DNA of 64,000 bases from Secundilactobacillus paracollinoides DSM 15502 = JCM 11969 (GCF_001311135.1 NZ_BBAG01000003.1:1-64000); one strand, 5' to 3'; shown: positions 40,994-51,106, counted from the stretch's first letter. The notes: generated by a model from the sequence alone, not told the origin. Translations and numbers: made by a program.

Positions 40994-41034
40994 AGTACTG
41001 ATATTGTTTTTAACTTAATGGTAAGTGTAACAAA

Positions 41035-41811
41035 TTATTCAGCGGTGTTTTCGCTTGAAGCGTTGTCGCCTTCAACAGCATCAACAACATCTTGCATGTC
41101 GGTGTCGCCTGCTTGAGCTGCTTCGTCTTCGCCTTGACGACCTTCAATGATAGCGTCAGCCATCTTGCTGGTAATCAAACGAACGGCACGAATAGCGTCA
41201 TCGTTAGAAGGAATGATCACATCGATATCGTCAGGGTCAGTGTTGGTATCAACCATGGCAACGATTGGGATGTTCAACTTTTGAGCTTCCTTAACGGCAA
41301 TTTGTTCCTTGCGAGGATCAACAACAAACATCACGTCAGGCAACTTAGGCATATCTTCGATACCGCCTAAGAAACGTTCCAACTTGTCAGTTTGCTTTCT
41401 CAGTAAGGAAACTTCCTTCTTAGGAAGACGATCAAAGGTCCCGTCTTCAGCCATCTTCTTCAGATCTTTAAGACGCTTGATCCGAGTTTGGATGGTGTTC
41501 CAGTTAGTCAAAGTCCCACCTAACCAACGATGGTTAACGTAGTATTGACCAGCACGGGTAGCTTCTTCAGCGATTGAGTCTTGCGCTTGCTTCTTAGTCC
41601 CAACGAACAGAACGACAGCACCCTTAGATGATTCGTCCTTAACGAAGTTGTAAGCAGCATCGATCAACTTAACCGTCTTTTGTAAGTCAATGATGTAGAT
41701 CCCGTTACGTTCAGTGAAGATGTATTCCTTCATCTTTGGGTTCCAACGACGCGTCTGGTGACCAAAGTGGACCCCAGCTTCAAGCAATTGTTTCATTGTG
41801 ATAACAGCCAT
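41035..41811 (-). CDS. rpsB: 30S ribosomal protein S2
   Basis: A 258-residue primary small-subunit protein. Signature blocks [20 protein letters not shown] near the N-terminus and [19 protein letters not shown] with [15 protein letters not shown] later; an acidic C-terminal tail (about 225-258). Intact. First gene of rpsB-tsf with a leader of about 115 nt. Confidence 0.97.
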   Translation of the reverse strand: MAVITMKQLLEAGVHFGHQTRRWNPKMKEYIFTERNGIYIIDLQKTVKLIDAAYNFVKDESSKGAVVLFVGTKKQAQDSIAEEATRAGQYYVNHRWLGGTLTNWNTIQTRIKRLKDLKKMAEDGTFDRLPKKEVSLLRKQTDKLERFLGGIEDMPKLPDVMFVVDPRKEQIAVKEAQKLNIPIVAMVDTNTDPDDIDVIIPSNDDAIRAVRLITSKMADAIIEGRQGEDEAAQAGDTDMQDVVDAVEGDNASSENTAE

Positions 41812-41961
41812 GAAATATAGCCTCCATTAAATTAGTTTAACTCCTCCCCCACGTTCATTTACACCGGGAACTCCGAAGAGCACCGCCCAGCGTATTGCGT
41901 GAGGTGTGAATTGTGGCAATTAGCCGACAATTAGTATACCTGTTTTCAGGCGCTACCGCAA
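41812..41961 (-). promoter_or_regulatory. rpsB promoter and 5' leader
   Basis: Minus strand TTGCGG, 17-bp spacer, TATACT (41933-41961). The leader of about 115 nt contains paired GC-rich segments around GGGCGGTGCTCTTCGGAGTT and CCCGGTGTAAATGAACGTGG, consistent with S2 autogenous control, but this is inferred only from position and structure. Confidence 0.5.
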
Positions 41962-41990
41962 GCTCAAAAATTGCAATTCTCAAAAAAGTT

Positions 41991-42018
41991 TTGTAAAGTG
42001 TTACGGTTATGTTACAAT
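41991..42018 (+). promoter_or_regulatory. promoter of the HAD hydrolase gene
   Basis: TTGTAA (41991-41996), 16-bp spacer, TACAAT (42013-42018), back to back with the rpsB promoter. Confidence 0.6.
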
Positions 42019-42052
42019 GTATCTCGCAGAACTGCGTGAGGAGGAACCAACC

Positions 42053-42766
42053 ATGATCAAAGCCGTTGTTTTTGATCTTGATGATACCCTGTATGACCAG
42101 TTAAAGCCCTTTAAAAAAGCCGTTGAGGCAACGCATAAGGACCTCCACCTAACTGAGGTGATGGTTCAGCGCCTATACCGTGCTTTTAAAGTCGCCACTG
42201 ACCAAGCAATTCAGGCAACTGACACGTCGACCATGGCCCGCCAAGTTGACCCAGTCTTAGAAGAACTAGGGCTGCCACCATTCACTGGCGAACACAGTGA
42301 GACTTTTCGGGAACATTACCGACAAGAATTGACCCACATCGATTTATTTGCCGATATTCGGCGCTGTCTATCATCATTGAAAGAACACTATCAGCTCGGC
42401 GTGATTACAAACGGCGAGACTGATCTACAATCAAAAAAGGCACTCCAGTTAGACCTGCACCACTGGATCGACCGGGACAACATGCTGATCTCTGACGAAG
42501 TTGGGTTACAAAAACCTGATGCGCGGATCTTTACCTACTTTAACCGAATGTTGGACCTGCAGGCGAACGAAGCTGTCTATATTGGTGATAACTACAATAC
42601 GGATATGATTGGGGCCAAGCAAGCCGGCTGGCAAGCCTTTTGGTTTAACCACCGCCACGCCGAGTTACCTGGCGCGAACTTTATCCCCGACCAGACCGTC
42701 GAAACAACAGAAGAATTAGCTGACTTATTGGAAGCTATGTCTGTCGCGTCTTATCAGATAACGTGA
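42053..42766 (+). CDS. HAD-superfamily phosphatase (YjjG/phosphoglycolate-phosphatase-like)
   Basis: A 237-residue hydrolase. Motif I FDLDDTLYD (residues 6-14) with the nucleophile Asp, motif II GVITNGETD, motif III Lys in GLQKPDARIF and motif IV YIGDNYNTDMIGA. The helical cap is typical of subclass I enzymes that act on nucleotide or small phosphate esters; the real substrate is unknown. ATG 42053 follows GAGGAGG. Single gene divergent from rpsB. Confidence 0.9.
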   Translation: MIKAVVFDLDDTLYDQLKPFKKAVEATHKDLHLTEVMVQRLYRAFKVATDQAIQATDTSTMARQVDPVLEELGLPPFTGEHSETFREHYRQELTHIDLFADIRRCLSSLKEHYQLGVITNGETDLQSKKALQLDLHHWIDRDNMLISDEVGLQKPDARIFTYFNRMLDLQANEAVYIGDNYNTDMIGAKQAGWQAFWFNHRHAELPGANFIPDQTVETTEELADLLEAMSVASYQIT

Positions 42767-42790
42767 GCACCACCATTTTAAGCACGGACA

Positions 42791-42843
42791 AAAAAGCCCT
42801 TAATGCCCAGTCTCTAATCGAGATGATGCATTAAGGGCTTTTT
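42791..42843. terminator. terminator after the HAD gene
   Basis: AAAAAGCCCTTAATGC pairs with GCATTAAGGGCTTTTT. Confidence 0.85.
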
Positions 42844-42930
42844 GCAGCGTAACAAGTATTTCACGTTCATTTTTAGTCGTGATTCTGAACGGGTAGCATC
42901 CAGAGTACCCCCTACTTATCACTAACTATA

Positions 42931-42967
42931 AAAACGAGATCCGACAATTATCGGACCTCGTTTTTTA
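42931..42967. terminator. terminator of ldhD
   Basis: AAAACGAG-TCCGA pairs with TCGGA-CTCGTTTT; T runs on both strands. Confidence 0.8.
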
Positions 42968-42996
42968 GTTAGTGTACGTTTAACATTGAAAGTAAA

Positions 42997-43992
42997 TTAG
43001 AATTTAACTTCGCTGTCGTCAGTACCCTTAGTAATTAAGTTAACGTTGCTTGTCAAGGCGAACTGTGTCATGTTCTTAGCAGCAGTCTTGGTGTAGAAAG
43101 CAATATGTGGGGTAACCAAAACGTTTTCGCGCTTCAGTAAGTTCTTCAGGCGTTCGTCTGGAATAGCATCGAATGAACCAAAGTCAGTGTTGAAAATACC
43201 AACTTCGTCTTCGTAAACATCCAAGGCAGCAGCGCCGACCTTGCCAGAATCAAGGGCACGAATCAATGCATCTGTATCGATCAGGGCACCACGAGCAGGG
43301 TTCAAGATGTAAACGCCATCCTTCATCTTGCTGAATGCTTCGTCGTTCAACATATGTTCGTTTTCCTTAGTTGCTGGTGAGTGTAAGGAAATGACGTCAG
43401 CCTTAGCATATAATTCGTCCAAGGTGTCAACGTAGATACCTTCCTTTTCCAATTCCGGATTGTGGTAGATATCGTAAGCGATGATCTTGGCACCAAAGCC
43501 CTTGTAAATGTTGATTGCTTTACGGCCGATACGACCAGTAGCAATAACACCAACGGTCATTTGATCCAATTCGTCGGCAATGTCTGGTGCCCAACGAAGG
43601 TCACCATTAGCAATTTTACGATCAAACGTGTTGGTCCGACGAATCAAACGCATCAATTGAGTTGCTGTCAATTCAGCAATGGCGTTTGGTGAGTATGCTG
43701 GCACGTTAGTAACCTTGATACCGTTACGCTTGATAGCGTCTGCATCAATGTTATCAACACCAACGTTACGCAATGATAGTGACTTGATACCGAAGCTAGC
43801 CAACTTGTCCAATACTTCAGCGGTGTAAGGCTTTTGTTGATAAACAACCGCACCATCGTAGCCGTTAGCTAAATCAACAGTGTTTTCGTCCAACAATTCT
43901 TTAACGGCCTTAACCTCGATGTTGTTGTCTTTTGACCATTGTTTCAAGTAAGGCATTTCATCGTCACGCATACCATATGCAATAATTTTCAC
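42997..43992 (-). CDS. ldhD: D-lactate dehydrogenase
   Basis: A 331-residue NAD-dependent enzyme reducing pyruvate to D-lactate, regenerating NAD in fermentation. NAD-binding loop GVIATGRIGRKAINIYKGFG, then YNPARGALIDT-type block (LNPARGALID), catalytic Arg in HSPATKEN-to-NPARG region, Glu near YEDEVGIF and His in VTPHIAFYTKTA. The start is GTG 43992 behind GGAGGAAAC. Intact. In the Rossmann loop GxGxxG is altered to ATGRIG, as is common in lactobacillar D-LDH. Confidence 0.95.
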   Translation of the reverse strand: MKIIAYGMRDDEMPYLKQWSKDNNIEVKAVKELLDENTVDLANGYDGAVVYQQKPYTAEVLDKLASFGIKSLSLRNVGVDNIDADAIKRNGIKVTNVPAYSPNAIAELTATQLMRLIRRTNTFDRKIANGDLRWAPDIADELDQMTVGVIATGRIGRKAINIYKGFGAKIIAYDIYHNPELEKEGIYVDTLDELYAKADVISLHSPATKENEHMLNDEAFSKMKDGVYILNPARGALIDTDALIRALDSGKVGAAALDVYEDEVGIFNTDFGSFDAIPDERLKNLLKRENVLVTPHIAFYTKTAAKNMTQFALTSNVNLITKGTDDSEVKF

Positions 43993-44097
43993 AATTGTTT
44001 CCTCCATTCAAAGAATCTGTCATTATTTTACCATGTTTTAAAGCCTTTGATAATCGTTTTTAGTGAATTATATGAATTTCTTCACAAGTAAGCGTTT

Positions 44098-44370
44098 TCA
44101 CTCAACAACCACCCCGTGTTGTGCCAAAAAGACAATTTTTTGCGACCGGGGCTGGTGCTTAAACGCGTGCTCCGCCTTAAGAGCAGCTGACTTTGTGTCA
44201 AAGGCTTGTGAATAAATCAGTTTCAGTGGGTGGCGACTCTTGACCCGCGTATACTTTGCGCCCTTTCCAATCTCATGCTGGTGAAACCGGTGGGCAACGT
44301 CGTTTGTGAATCCACCGTACAGTGTGTGGTCAGCGCACAATAGTACGTAGAAAAAGTAGTGATCACTCAT
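44098..44370 (-). CDS. GIY-YIG nuclease-superfamily protein (UPF0213)
   Basis: A 90-residue single-domain protein: FYVLLCADHTLYGGFTND (the GIY-YIG core, with Leu-Tyr-Gly-Gly in the second half), VAHRFHQHEIGKGAKYTRVK, then a helix ending QPRSQK. Related to YhbQ/YazA; DNA cleavage in vivo is unproven. It overlaps the upstream methyltransferase gene by 4 bp (ATGA), so they are translationally coupled, a pairing seen in B. subtilis yabB-yazA. Confidence 0.9.
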   Translation of the reverse strand: MSDHYFFYVLLCADHTLYGGFTNDVAHRFHQHEIGKGAKYTRVKSRHPLKLIYSQAFDTKSAALKAEHAFKHQPRSQKIVFLAQHGVVVE

Positions 44371-45142
44371 TCGTCTGACACTTCCCCATATAACATCTTG
44401 TGAATCGCCGGCGAATAAGCACCATCATCACCGTACGTCATGATCGGCGGCAACACTTTCAACCCAGTTGCCTTGCCATCCTTGATTGCCTCAACTAAAA
44501 CAATGTTCGCATCACGACCAGCCTTGGGGTAAACGAATTGGAGCCGTTTGGCCGCTAACCGGTTGGCTGACATTAGCGCCAATAATTCCACTAACCTGTC
44601 GGGACGGTGAACAAAATAGGCTTTGCCGTTCATTTTTAACAAGTCACTCGTCGTTGCAAGCACCGTATTCAGCGTGGTCGTGATCTCGTGACGCGCAATT
44701 GCAAGATAGTTGTTCGGATTTTTTTTACTCGTCGGCAAGTCGGAAAAATACGGCGGATTGCAGGTGACCACATCAACGCTATCCTTTGGAATCTGATCCG
44801 TGATCGTTGCTAAATCTTGATGGTAGACTGTGACTTGTTCTGAAAGGTCGTTTAAAACAACTGAGCGTTCTGCCATATCGGCCAATCTCGCCTGCAATTC
44901 CACCATCGCAATTTTTCCCCGAGTACGAGGCGCCATAAACAGACCAACGGCGCGTTACCGGCACAAAGGTCTACTAACCGCCCCTTTGCAGAGGTTGGCG
45001 CCTTCGCAAAGTTCGCCAGCAAAACAGCATCCAGCGAGAATGAAAAGACTTGGCTGCTCTGAATAATTTGTATATCTTGACTGTAGAGCTGATCAATACG
45101 TTCCCCAGCAAGAAGTTTGACGTCCCCCAAATAATCACCCAT
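44367..45142 (-). CDS. trmN6: tRNA1(Val) A37 N6-methyltransferase-like protein (frameshift)
   Basis: About 258 residues. SAM-binding VDLCAGNGAVGL (after restoring one G near 44958) and the catalytic NPPY in DVVTCNPPYFSDLP identify an adenine N6-methyltransferase of the TrmN6/YabB type. The ATG at 45142 starts MGDYLGDVKLLAGERIDQL, the family N-terminus. Coupled to the GIY-YIG gene. Divergent from plsC. The exact tRNA target is inferred from family only. Confidence 0.85.
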
Positions 45143-45146
45143 TTCA

Positions 45147-45175
45147 TTGATGTTTGTCGTTATTATCATTATAAT
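45147..45175 (+). promoter_or_regulatory. plsC promoter
   Basis: TTGATG (45147-45152), 17-bp spacer, perfect TATAAT (45170-45175). Confidence 0.75.
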
Positions 45176-45218
45176 ATAGGATATCATTATACAACATTAA
45201 AGTAAGTGAGGTTTCACA

Positions 45219-45839
45219 ATGTTCTACTCGTTTTTACGTGTTCTCGTTAGAATCATCCTTTTTGTGGTCAACGGTCATAACCGTTTCATTAACAAGGACC
45301 GCTTACCTGAGGGCAACTACATTCTGGTTGGCCCCCATCGGACCTGGTTTGATCCAATTTACTACGCACTGGCAGCCAGTCCAAAAAAATTTAGTTTTAT
45401 GGCAAAAATTGAACTGTTCAAGAATCCAATTCTCAGTTTTATCCTGCGCCACGCCAATGCGTTCCCAGTTGACCGGAACCATCCAGGCCCTTCCGCCATT
45501 AAAACGCCGGTAAAGACGCTTCGCGATAAGGACCTCTCCTTGGTCATGTTTCCCTCTGGTACGCGCCACTCTCAAGAATTGAAAGGTGGCGTGGCCGTCA
45601 TCGCAAAAATGGCTAAAGTGCCGATCGTGCCAACCGTGTACCAAGGCCCCTTGACGTTCAAGGAACTATTCAGCCGCCACCCAGTAACAGTGTCCTTCGG
45701 AGATCCCTTCTATGTGGATCCAAAGCTGAAGTTAAACGAAGAAGGCTTAGCCAAGGTGGAACATCAGATGCAGTCAGCCTTTGATGCCCTGGATAAGGAG
45801 ATTGATCCGAATTTTCGGTATGTGGATGTGACGAAGTAG
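45219..45839 (+). CDS. plsC: 1-acyl-sn-glycerol-3-phosphate acyltransferase
   Basis: A 206-residue membrane-bound enzyme adding the second acyl chain to make phosphatidate. HX4D motif HRTWFD (about residue 33), AFPVDR, FPSGTRH (block III) and VPIVPTVYQGP (block IV). An N-terminal hydrophobic helix (FLRVLVRIILFVVNG) anchors it. RBS GTGAGG. Its product is the CdsA substrate. The TAG stop is the first codon of a family A repeat. Confidence 0.93.
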   Translation: MFYSFLRVLVRIILFVVNGHNRFINKDRLPEGNYILVGPHRTWFDPIYYALAASPKKFSFMAKIELFKNPILSFILRHANAFPVDRNHPGPSAIKTPVKTLRDKDLSLVMFPSGTRHSQELKGGVAVIAKMAKVPIVPTVYQGPLTFKELFSRHPVTVSFGDPFYVDPKLKLNEEGLAKVEHQMQSAFDALDKEIDPNFRYVDVTK

Positions 45840-46100
45840 AGTGTGGAGCAAGGCGGTTTAGGGGCAGAATGTAACGGACTCTGGCAGAAAATCCCGGGTT
45901 TGGATTTTTTGCCAGAGTCCGTTACATGGCCGCCCCGTGCCTTGCGGAACACGTTTCGGCAAAATAAAGAGAGAGCGCAGAGGCCCGCACCACTCAGTTA
46001 CTAAAAACCAGAAAAGTCCGGGCCTGACTTTTTGGTCAGAGGCCCTTAAACGTTAGCCCCGTGCTGAGACCGGAACACGTTTCGGCAATATACCCGAAAA
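45840..46100 (+). repeat. family A repeat after plsC (two units)
   Basis: The head AGTGTGGAGCAAGGCGG continues directly from the stop codon. The main hairpin is 45869-45927, with 26-nt arms (one G-T pair) and loop CGGGTTT; the tail is CCTTGCGGAACACGTTTCGG. A second unit near 46012-46090 repeats AAAAGTC-CGGGCCT-GACTTTT and the tail. Confidence 0.85.
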
Positions 46101-46167
46101 ACCACGTCGCAAGTACTACTCAGCGGTAAAAGAGCTCATTAAAGTTGCAAACTATCACCCTGATATA

Positions 46168-46207
46168 AAAAAGCTCAGCATATTTTTTTAGATATGCTGA
46201 GCTTTTT
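46168..46207. terminator. bidirectional terminator between convergent plsC and ABC genes
   Basis: AAAAAGCTCAGCATAT pairs with ATATGCTGAGCTTTTT. Confidence 0.85.
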
Positions 46208-46295
46208 GTCTAGAAACTGATCAAGTAACGATGAGTTTGTCTGCTACTTCAATTTTTAAAGTCTATTTTTTTCAGTTTCAGTGCTCCCCTGTTTT

Positions 46296-46483
46296 ATAGC
46301 CCTTCCGGTTTTCGGAAAAATGAGGGATCCTGCACAAGGGACCCTGGCTTTCTATGCTGCATAGCCTAAACGCGCTCCGGAAAACTGAGGCTCCTGCGTA
46401 AGGGACTCTGGCAAAATGCCAAACCCAGGCATTTCTGCCAGAGTCCCTTACGCTCCGCCCTCACCCGTTTTCCTCCGCGCTCT
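46296..46483 (-). repeat. family A repeat after the ABC exporter gene (two units)
   Basis: The minus-strand head AGAGCGCGGAGGAAAACGGG overlaps the TAG stop at 46484. Main hairpin 46396-46453 (arms 25/26, loop TGGGTTT), tail GTTTTCCGGAGCGCG, then a second tail TTTTTCCGAAAACCGG. The variant GGAAAACGG head is shared with the dnaJ copy. Confidence 0.85.
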
Positions 46484-48275
46484 CTAATCCAAATGCGCCG
46501 TATTCTGCAACCGAATCATATCATAATAGACACCATGCTGCTGCATCAGCTCATCGTTGGTGCCACGCTCCACGATTCTGCCGCGAGATAATACAAGAAT
46601 CAGATCTGCGTTTTGAATCGTTGATAATCGGTGCGCAATGGCGATCGTTGTTCGGCCTTCACGCATCTGGTTCAGGCTTCGCTGAATCGTTTGCTCCGTT
46701 TCGGTGTCAATGTTGGCCGTTGCTTCATCCAAGATTAAGATCTTGGGATCCGTTACCACCGTTCCGGCAAACGAAATGAGTTGTCGCTGGCCGCTCGAAT
46801 ACCCGCTCCCACGTTCAATAACCCGCGAGTCGTACCCCTTTGGCAAGTCCTCAATAAAGTTATCCGCATTGACAAACCGAGCGGCGGCCCGCACTTGCTG
46901 GTCGGATAAGGTCTCGTCAAACATACGAATGTTCGAGCCACCGTGCCATAAAACAAAAACGGTTCCTGGAGAACTAACCCCATCTTTTGCCGCAGTTCTT
47001 TCATATCATACTCGCGAATCGAATGGCCATCGATCAACACTTCGCCAGACTGGTACTCATAAAACCGCATTAAAACGTTGATTGTCGATGTTTTGCCGCT
47101 CCCCGTTTCACCAACCAGTGCCACCGTCTGTCCCGGTTCAGCCGTGAAAGAGACATCGTTTAGAACCGGATGCTCGCCGTCATAGGCAAACGTCACGTGC
47201 TTAAATTCAATTTTGCCATCCGTGATCTGCCGATTTGCGCGGACATTCTGGTTGGTGCCGCAGTTGGATCGTTTAAAAGCCTGATGACCCGTGACCCCGA
47301 TACTACCCCGTCTTGGAAGTCACTCAAATTGTCCATCATGGACGTCATTGGGTTATAAAAATTGTCCACGTAAGTAATAAACGCGTAGATCATCCCAGCC
47401 GGAACGTAACCGTTCAGACCCTTCACCCCAAATAATCCCAGCACGACCACAACGCCGAGTGCATAGAACAGGTTAATGATGGGACTCAACAGCAGCGCAT
47501 TGATGCTAATCATTGCCTTTCGTGTGTCAAAATAGGCATTATTTGTGTGGCTGAATTCGTCACTCATCCGTCTTCCCTGACGAAATTGCTGAATCGTACT
47601 GACACCCGTAATTGCTTCAGCCAACCGGGAGTTCAGCTCACTTAACCGTTCTCGCATCCGCCGGTATACCCGCGAACTATACCGCTGGTAGTACCAGATA
47701 ACGATCATCAGCAACGGCATGAAGGTCAGCAGCAACAGGGCCACCGTTTTGTTTAACATAAACATCGCTATCGCACACGAAACGACTGAAAAAAGGGCAA
47801 CGATCAGGCTGCTGAATAATTGCCAAAACGTGGAAAACGACATCGTATCGTTCGTTAATCGTGAGACTATCGATCCGCTTGGCACCTGGTCAAAATACCG
47901 CATGCCTAAGCGATGCAATTTTGCAAAGATCCGTCGCCGCACGTTTTCTAGCATGTACTCAGCACCCATGCTGTACAGAAAGTCCTGACCAAATTGCATG
48001 ACCGCTTTAACGATCATCGTAAATAAATACAGTCCCGCAAAGAACCACATGATCTGATAGTTTGCCTTCCCAACTTTAAGGTAGGTGTCCATATAGATTC
48101 GGATAATCGTGGGTAAATAAATGTTCACGACACTGACAGCCGCGGACAGAACAATGGCGCTGATAAAGTGGCGCCAATAGGGTTTCGCAAATCCGATCAG
48201 TTTGCCGACGATTCGAAACTGTTCCTTAATGGGCAGTGAGGTCGCCCACGCCGACTTGCGTTTTGTTTTCTTCAT
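46484..48275 (-). CDS. ABC exporter subunit, catalytic partner of a heterodimer (two frameshifts)
   Basis: About 597 residues: six-helix transmembrane domain, then an ATPase with Walker A GETGSGKTST, Walker B LILDEATANID (catalytic Glu present) and an aberrant signature YSSGQRQL in place of LSGGQ. One-base losses near 47257 and 46942 split it. Start ATG 48275 overlaps the upstream gene's TGA (TGATG). The pairing of a normal Walker B here with a degenerate partner matches heterodimeric multidrug exporters such as LmrCD, TM287/288 and YheHI, with this gene as the LmrD/TM288/YheH-type half. Confidence 0.9.
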
Positions 48276-50020
48276 CACTCTTCCCCCCTAACCTTTAACT
48301 GCAAGGCTTGCCGGTCAAACATTTGCCGGTACCAGCCGTTGCTTGCCATCAAGGACTCATGATCACCACGTTCAACAACGCGGCCGCCATCCATCACAAT
48401 GATCTCATCAGCATGCATCACCGAACTCAACCGGTGTGCCGCAATAATGGTGGTCTTATGTTGTCGTTCCTGCGCAGTTGGCCCAGAATTTGGCTTTCCG
48501 TCTCGGCATCAACAGCTGACAGGGCATCATCTAAAATCAGGAGTTCCGGATCGATCATCAACGCGCGGGCAATCGCCAATCGCTGACGCTGACCACCAGA
48601 AAGCGAAATCCCATCTTCACCGACCTGCGTGTCATAGCCGTCCGGAAACTGGCTGATCTGGTGCGCCAGGTCGCTCTTTTCAGCAGCGGTTTCAACTTCT
48701 GCCATCGACGCGTCAGGGCGCGCAAAGGCAATGTTTTCTCGAACTGAATCAGAAAACATAAAACTGTCTTGCGGCACGTACCCAATCGCTGGCAAGTACG
48801 CATCTAACTGGTAATCGCGAACATCGTCACCGGCCATGATGATCCGGCCCTGGTAGTGTTCAAACTGTCGCAAGATCAACCGCATAATGGTGGACTTTCC
48901 AGAGCCGACCCGGCCAACGATTCCAAGTGTCTGCCCCTCTTTTACCGTAAAGGCTACATCGGTTAAACTCGGATGGTCATCACCTGGATATTGAAACTGT
49001 TGAATATCAAACGTTAAATCGCCCTGAGGCGCAGTTTGCCGCCCACTTTCACCGTCGCTCACTGCCGGGACTTCGTTCAATAAATGCATCACACGGTCAT
49101 AACTGGCATTCCCACGTTCAAGTGTGTTAAACAGCATTCCAACTGCAAAAATCGGCCAGACCATCATGCCAGATAGGTGATAAACGTCACGAGATTTCCA
49201 ATCGTAATCGTCCCGTGAACGACAAGTGACCCGCCAATCACAATGGTTGCAACGTATGCCAGCGCAATGATCAGTGTTGTCAATGGATCAAACATGGCGT
49301 CTAATCGGTTCACCCGCCGATTCACGTTGATGGTTTCATCCACCTGATGATTAAAGTCAGCCATATCTTCTCGCTCTTGGCCTAAACTTTTAATAACCTT
49401 GATACCCGTAATACTTTCCTGGGCTTTGTTGTTGAGTCGTGAAAACGCAGCTTGTGACTCCCGAAAGGCAATGTTCATCTTTTGGCCAAGATAAAATGCC
49501 ATGACTGCCAATAGCGGAAATGGCAGGACCGCAATTAAGGTCAAGCGCCAATTAACCAGTGTCATCATTGCAATTAGCGTTGTGACACCAGTAATGATGG
49601 AATCCGCAAACTGTAAAATCCCACCACCAGCAACCCGTTGAATTGCCTGCAAGTCGTTGGTTGCACGGGCCATCAGATCTCCCGTACGGTATTTTTGATA
49701 AAATGTTTGGTCCATCACCATGTAATGTTTAAATAGCCGCGTCCGCAGCAAGCGTTCAAGTTCAGCCGCAGCACCCCAGATAGCGGTCCGCCACATGTAG
49801 CGGGTCACGTACTGGCCAATGGCTGCCACTACAAGAATAGCTAAATAGATGAGTAATCGCCGCACCGTCAGCCGATGGTCGTTGATGGCGTCGACCACCA
49901 TCCGATCAATCGTGGCGGAATAATCGCAAATAAAGCGGTCAACAGTAACCCTAAAACGCCAATTAAGTATGTCCGACGCTCCCGCTTAAAATACCACCCT
50001 AGTTTTCGAAAAATACCCAT
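48275..50020 (-). CDS. ABC exporter subunit with degenerate ATP site (three frameshifts)
   Basis: About 582 residues. N-terminus MGIFRKLGWYFKRERRTYLIG, six-helix domain, ATPase with Walker A GRVGSGKST, canonical signature LSGGQRQR and Walker B LLILDDALSAVD, where Asp replaces the catalytic Glu. That substitution with the partner's altered signature makes one degenerate ATP site, as in LmrC, TM287 and YheI. Losses near 49905, 49167 and 48470 split the frame. Likely exports lipophilic drugs or lipids; substrate not shown. First gene of the pair. Confidence 0.9.
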
Positions 50021-50325
50021 GGTGTTCTTTCTTACCTCTCATTTCCAATAATCACTTGACTCACATAGAACTAGCGTATCACAGTCTTTAAAAATATACT
50101 TAAACAACATCTTGACCCTATCCTGTTAAAAAATAGCAGCCTTTTAAACGCAAACAACTTTAAAACTGTTAATTCTGGAAACTACTAGCCCTTGATAACC
50201 TAGGCATGAAACAAAGACGCAATCGGCAATATAAGGCACCTAACACCAAAATCCAACTTGGGTCGGGATTTCAATCTTAGGTGCCATAGACGCTGCGCGA
50301 AAATTTTTCCCGCGTTCAAAATAAA
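50021..50325. other. intergenic region with an A-like hairpin
   Basis: No gene. 50235-50285 forms GGCACCTAA/TTAGGTGCC with an inner AAATCC/GGATTT stem, resembling the loop end of family A but without its head or tail. A second small hairpin CGCG...CGCG follows at about 50295-50314. Confidence 0.5.
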
Positions 50326-50355
50326 GAGTCAGGACCCGAATACCGGTCCTGACTC
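50326..50355 (-). terminator. terminator of the yneF gene
   Basis: GAGTCAGGACC pairs with GGTCCTGACTC; minus strand continues TTTATTTTG. Confidence 0.8.
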
Positions 50356-50365
50356 AATTATCGAC

Positions 50366-50593
50366 TTATTTTTTACTTGTGTCTTGTTGTTTCATGCTGT
50401 TCATCATCTGACGCAGCTTCTTTTCAGACGGGCGTTGTCCCATCTGCATCATCATCGTCCGAAGTTGATCTTCGTTAAATGGCGGGTTTTCTTTGATGTA
50501 CTTTTCCATGTAGCGCCGTGCGCCAAATAACCCACCGGCAAGACCAACGATCAGTGCGACTGCAACGATCAATATCCAAATACCAGTTGACAA
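50366..50593 (-). CDS. yneF: small membrane protein YneF (UPF0154)
   Basis: A 75-residue protein with one N-terminal helix (ILIVAVALIVGLAGGLFGARRYMEKYI) and a cytoplasmic tail with the family motif PPFNEDQLRTMMMQMGQRPS followed by KKLRQMMNSMKQQ. Conserved in Firmicutes; function not established. Single gene with its own terminator. Confidence 0.92.
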   Translation of the reverse strand: MSTGIWILIVAVALIVGLAGGLFGARRYMEKYIKENPPFNEDQLRTMMMQMGQRPSEKKLRQMMNSMKQQDTSKK

Positions 50594-50682
50594 GCGGATG
50601 TGCCTCCTTTTTTAAAACTTCCTTAAACAATATTACACAATTCCGCCTGAAATGAAAAGCGGTTCTGGAAAGTTCTCAAAAT

Positions 50683-50927
50683 TTAGTCACGTAAGCCCTT
50701 TTTGCGTTGGATTTTTTGGACCTTTTCCGGTGTGACTTCTTTACCCGCCTTATCGAAAACCCGAACCATTTCGATCTGACTCTTAAAGGATTCACGGAAC
50801 TTCTCTAAATAGCGTTTTCGTAGTTTTTTGCGTTCGATTTCTTCAACTTCAGTAAGCTCGTCTTCCTTGGCCTTCTTAGCAACTCATTGATCCGAGCAAT
50901 TAATTTTTTCATTTCATCATCTGCCAT
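50683..50927 (-). CDS. YnzC-family protein (DUF896, UPF0291; frameshift)
   Basis: About 81 residues: MADDEMKKLIARINEL then, after restoring one base near 50884, AKKAKEDELTEVEEIERKKL and the family C-terminus RESFKSQIEMVRVFDKAGKE ending KKGLRD. Basic-acidic helical hairpin; the B. subtilis member sits in the SOS operon beside lexA. It is here too: lexA diverges 180 bp away, so shared SOS control is possible. Confidence 0.85.
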
Positions 50928-51031
50928 ATGATCACTCCTTACACGCAGTTTCATATTCTACCAGCATTTGACCGATTTAACAATTGAAATGCCCCCCGAT
51001 TCTGCCAGAAGTTAACCGTATTTGCCATAAC

Positions 51032-51071
51032 CGAACGTTTGTTTGAAGTTGAATGGGTTTCATGGTACAAT
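51032..51071 (+). promoter_or_regulatory. lexA promoter with SOS box
   Basis: CGAAC-GTTT-GTTTG (51032-51045), a Gram-positive LexA box, overlaps the -35 region (TTTGAA); -10 TACAAT at 51066-51071. Confidence 0.85.
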
Positions 51072-51106
51072 AAACACAATAAAACAACGAACTTCGAGGT
51101 AAACTC

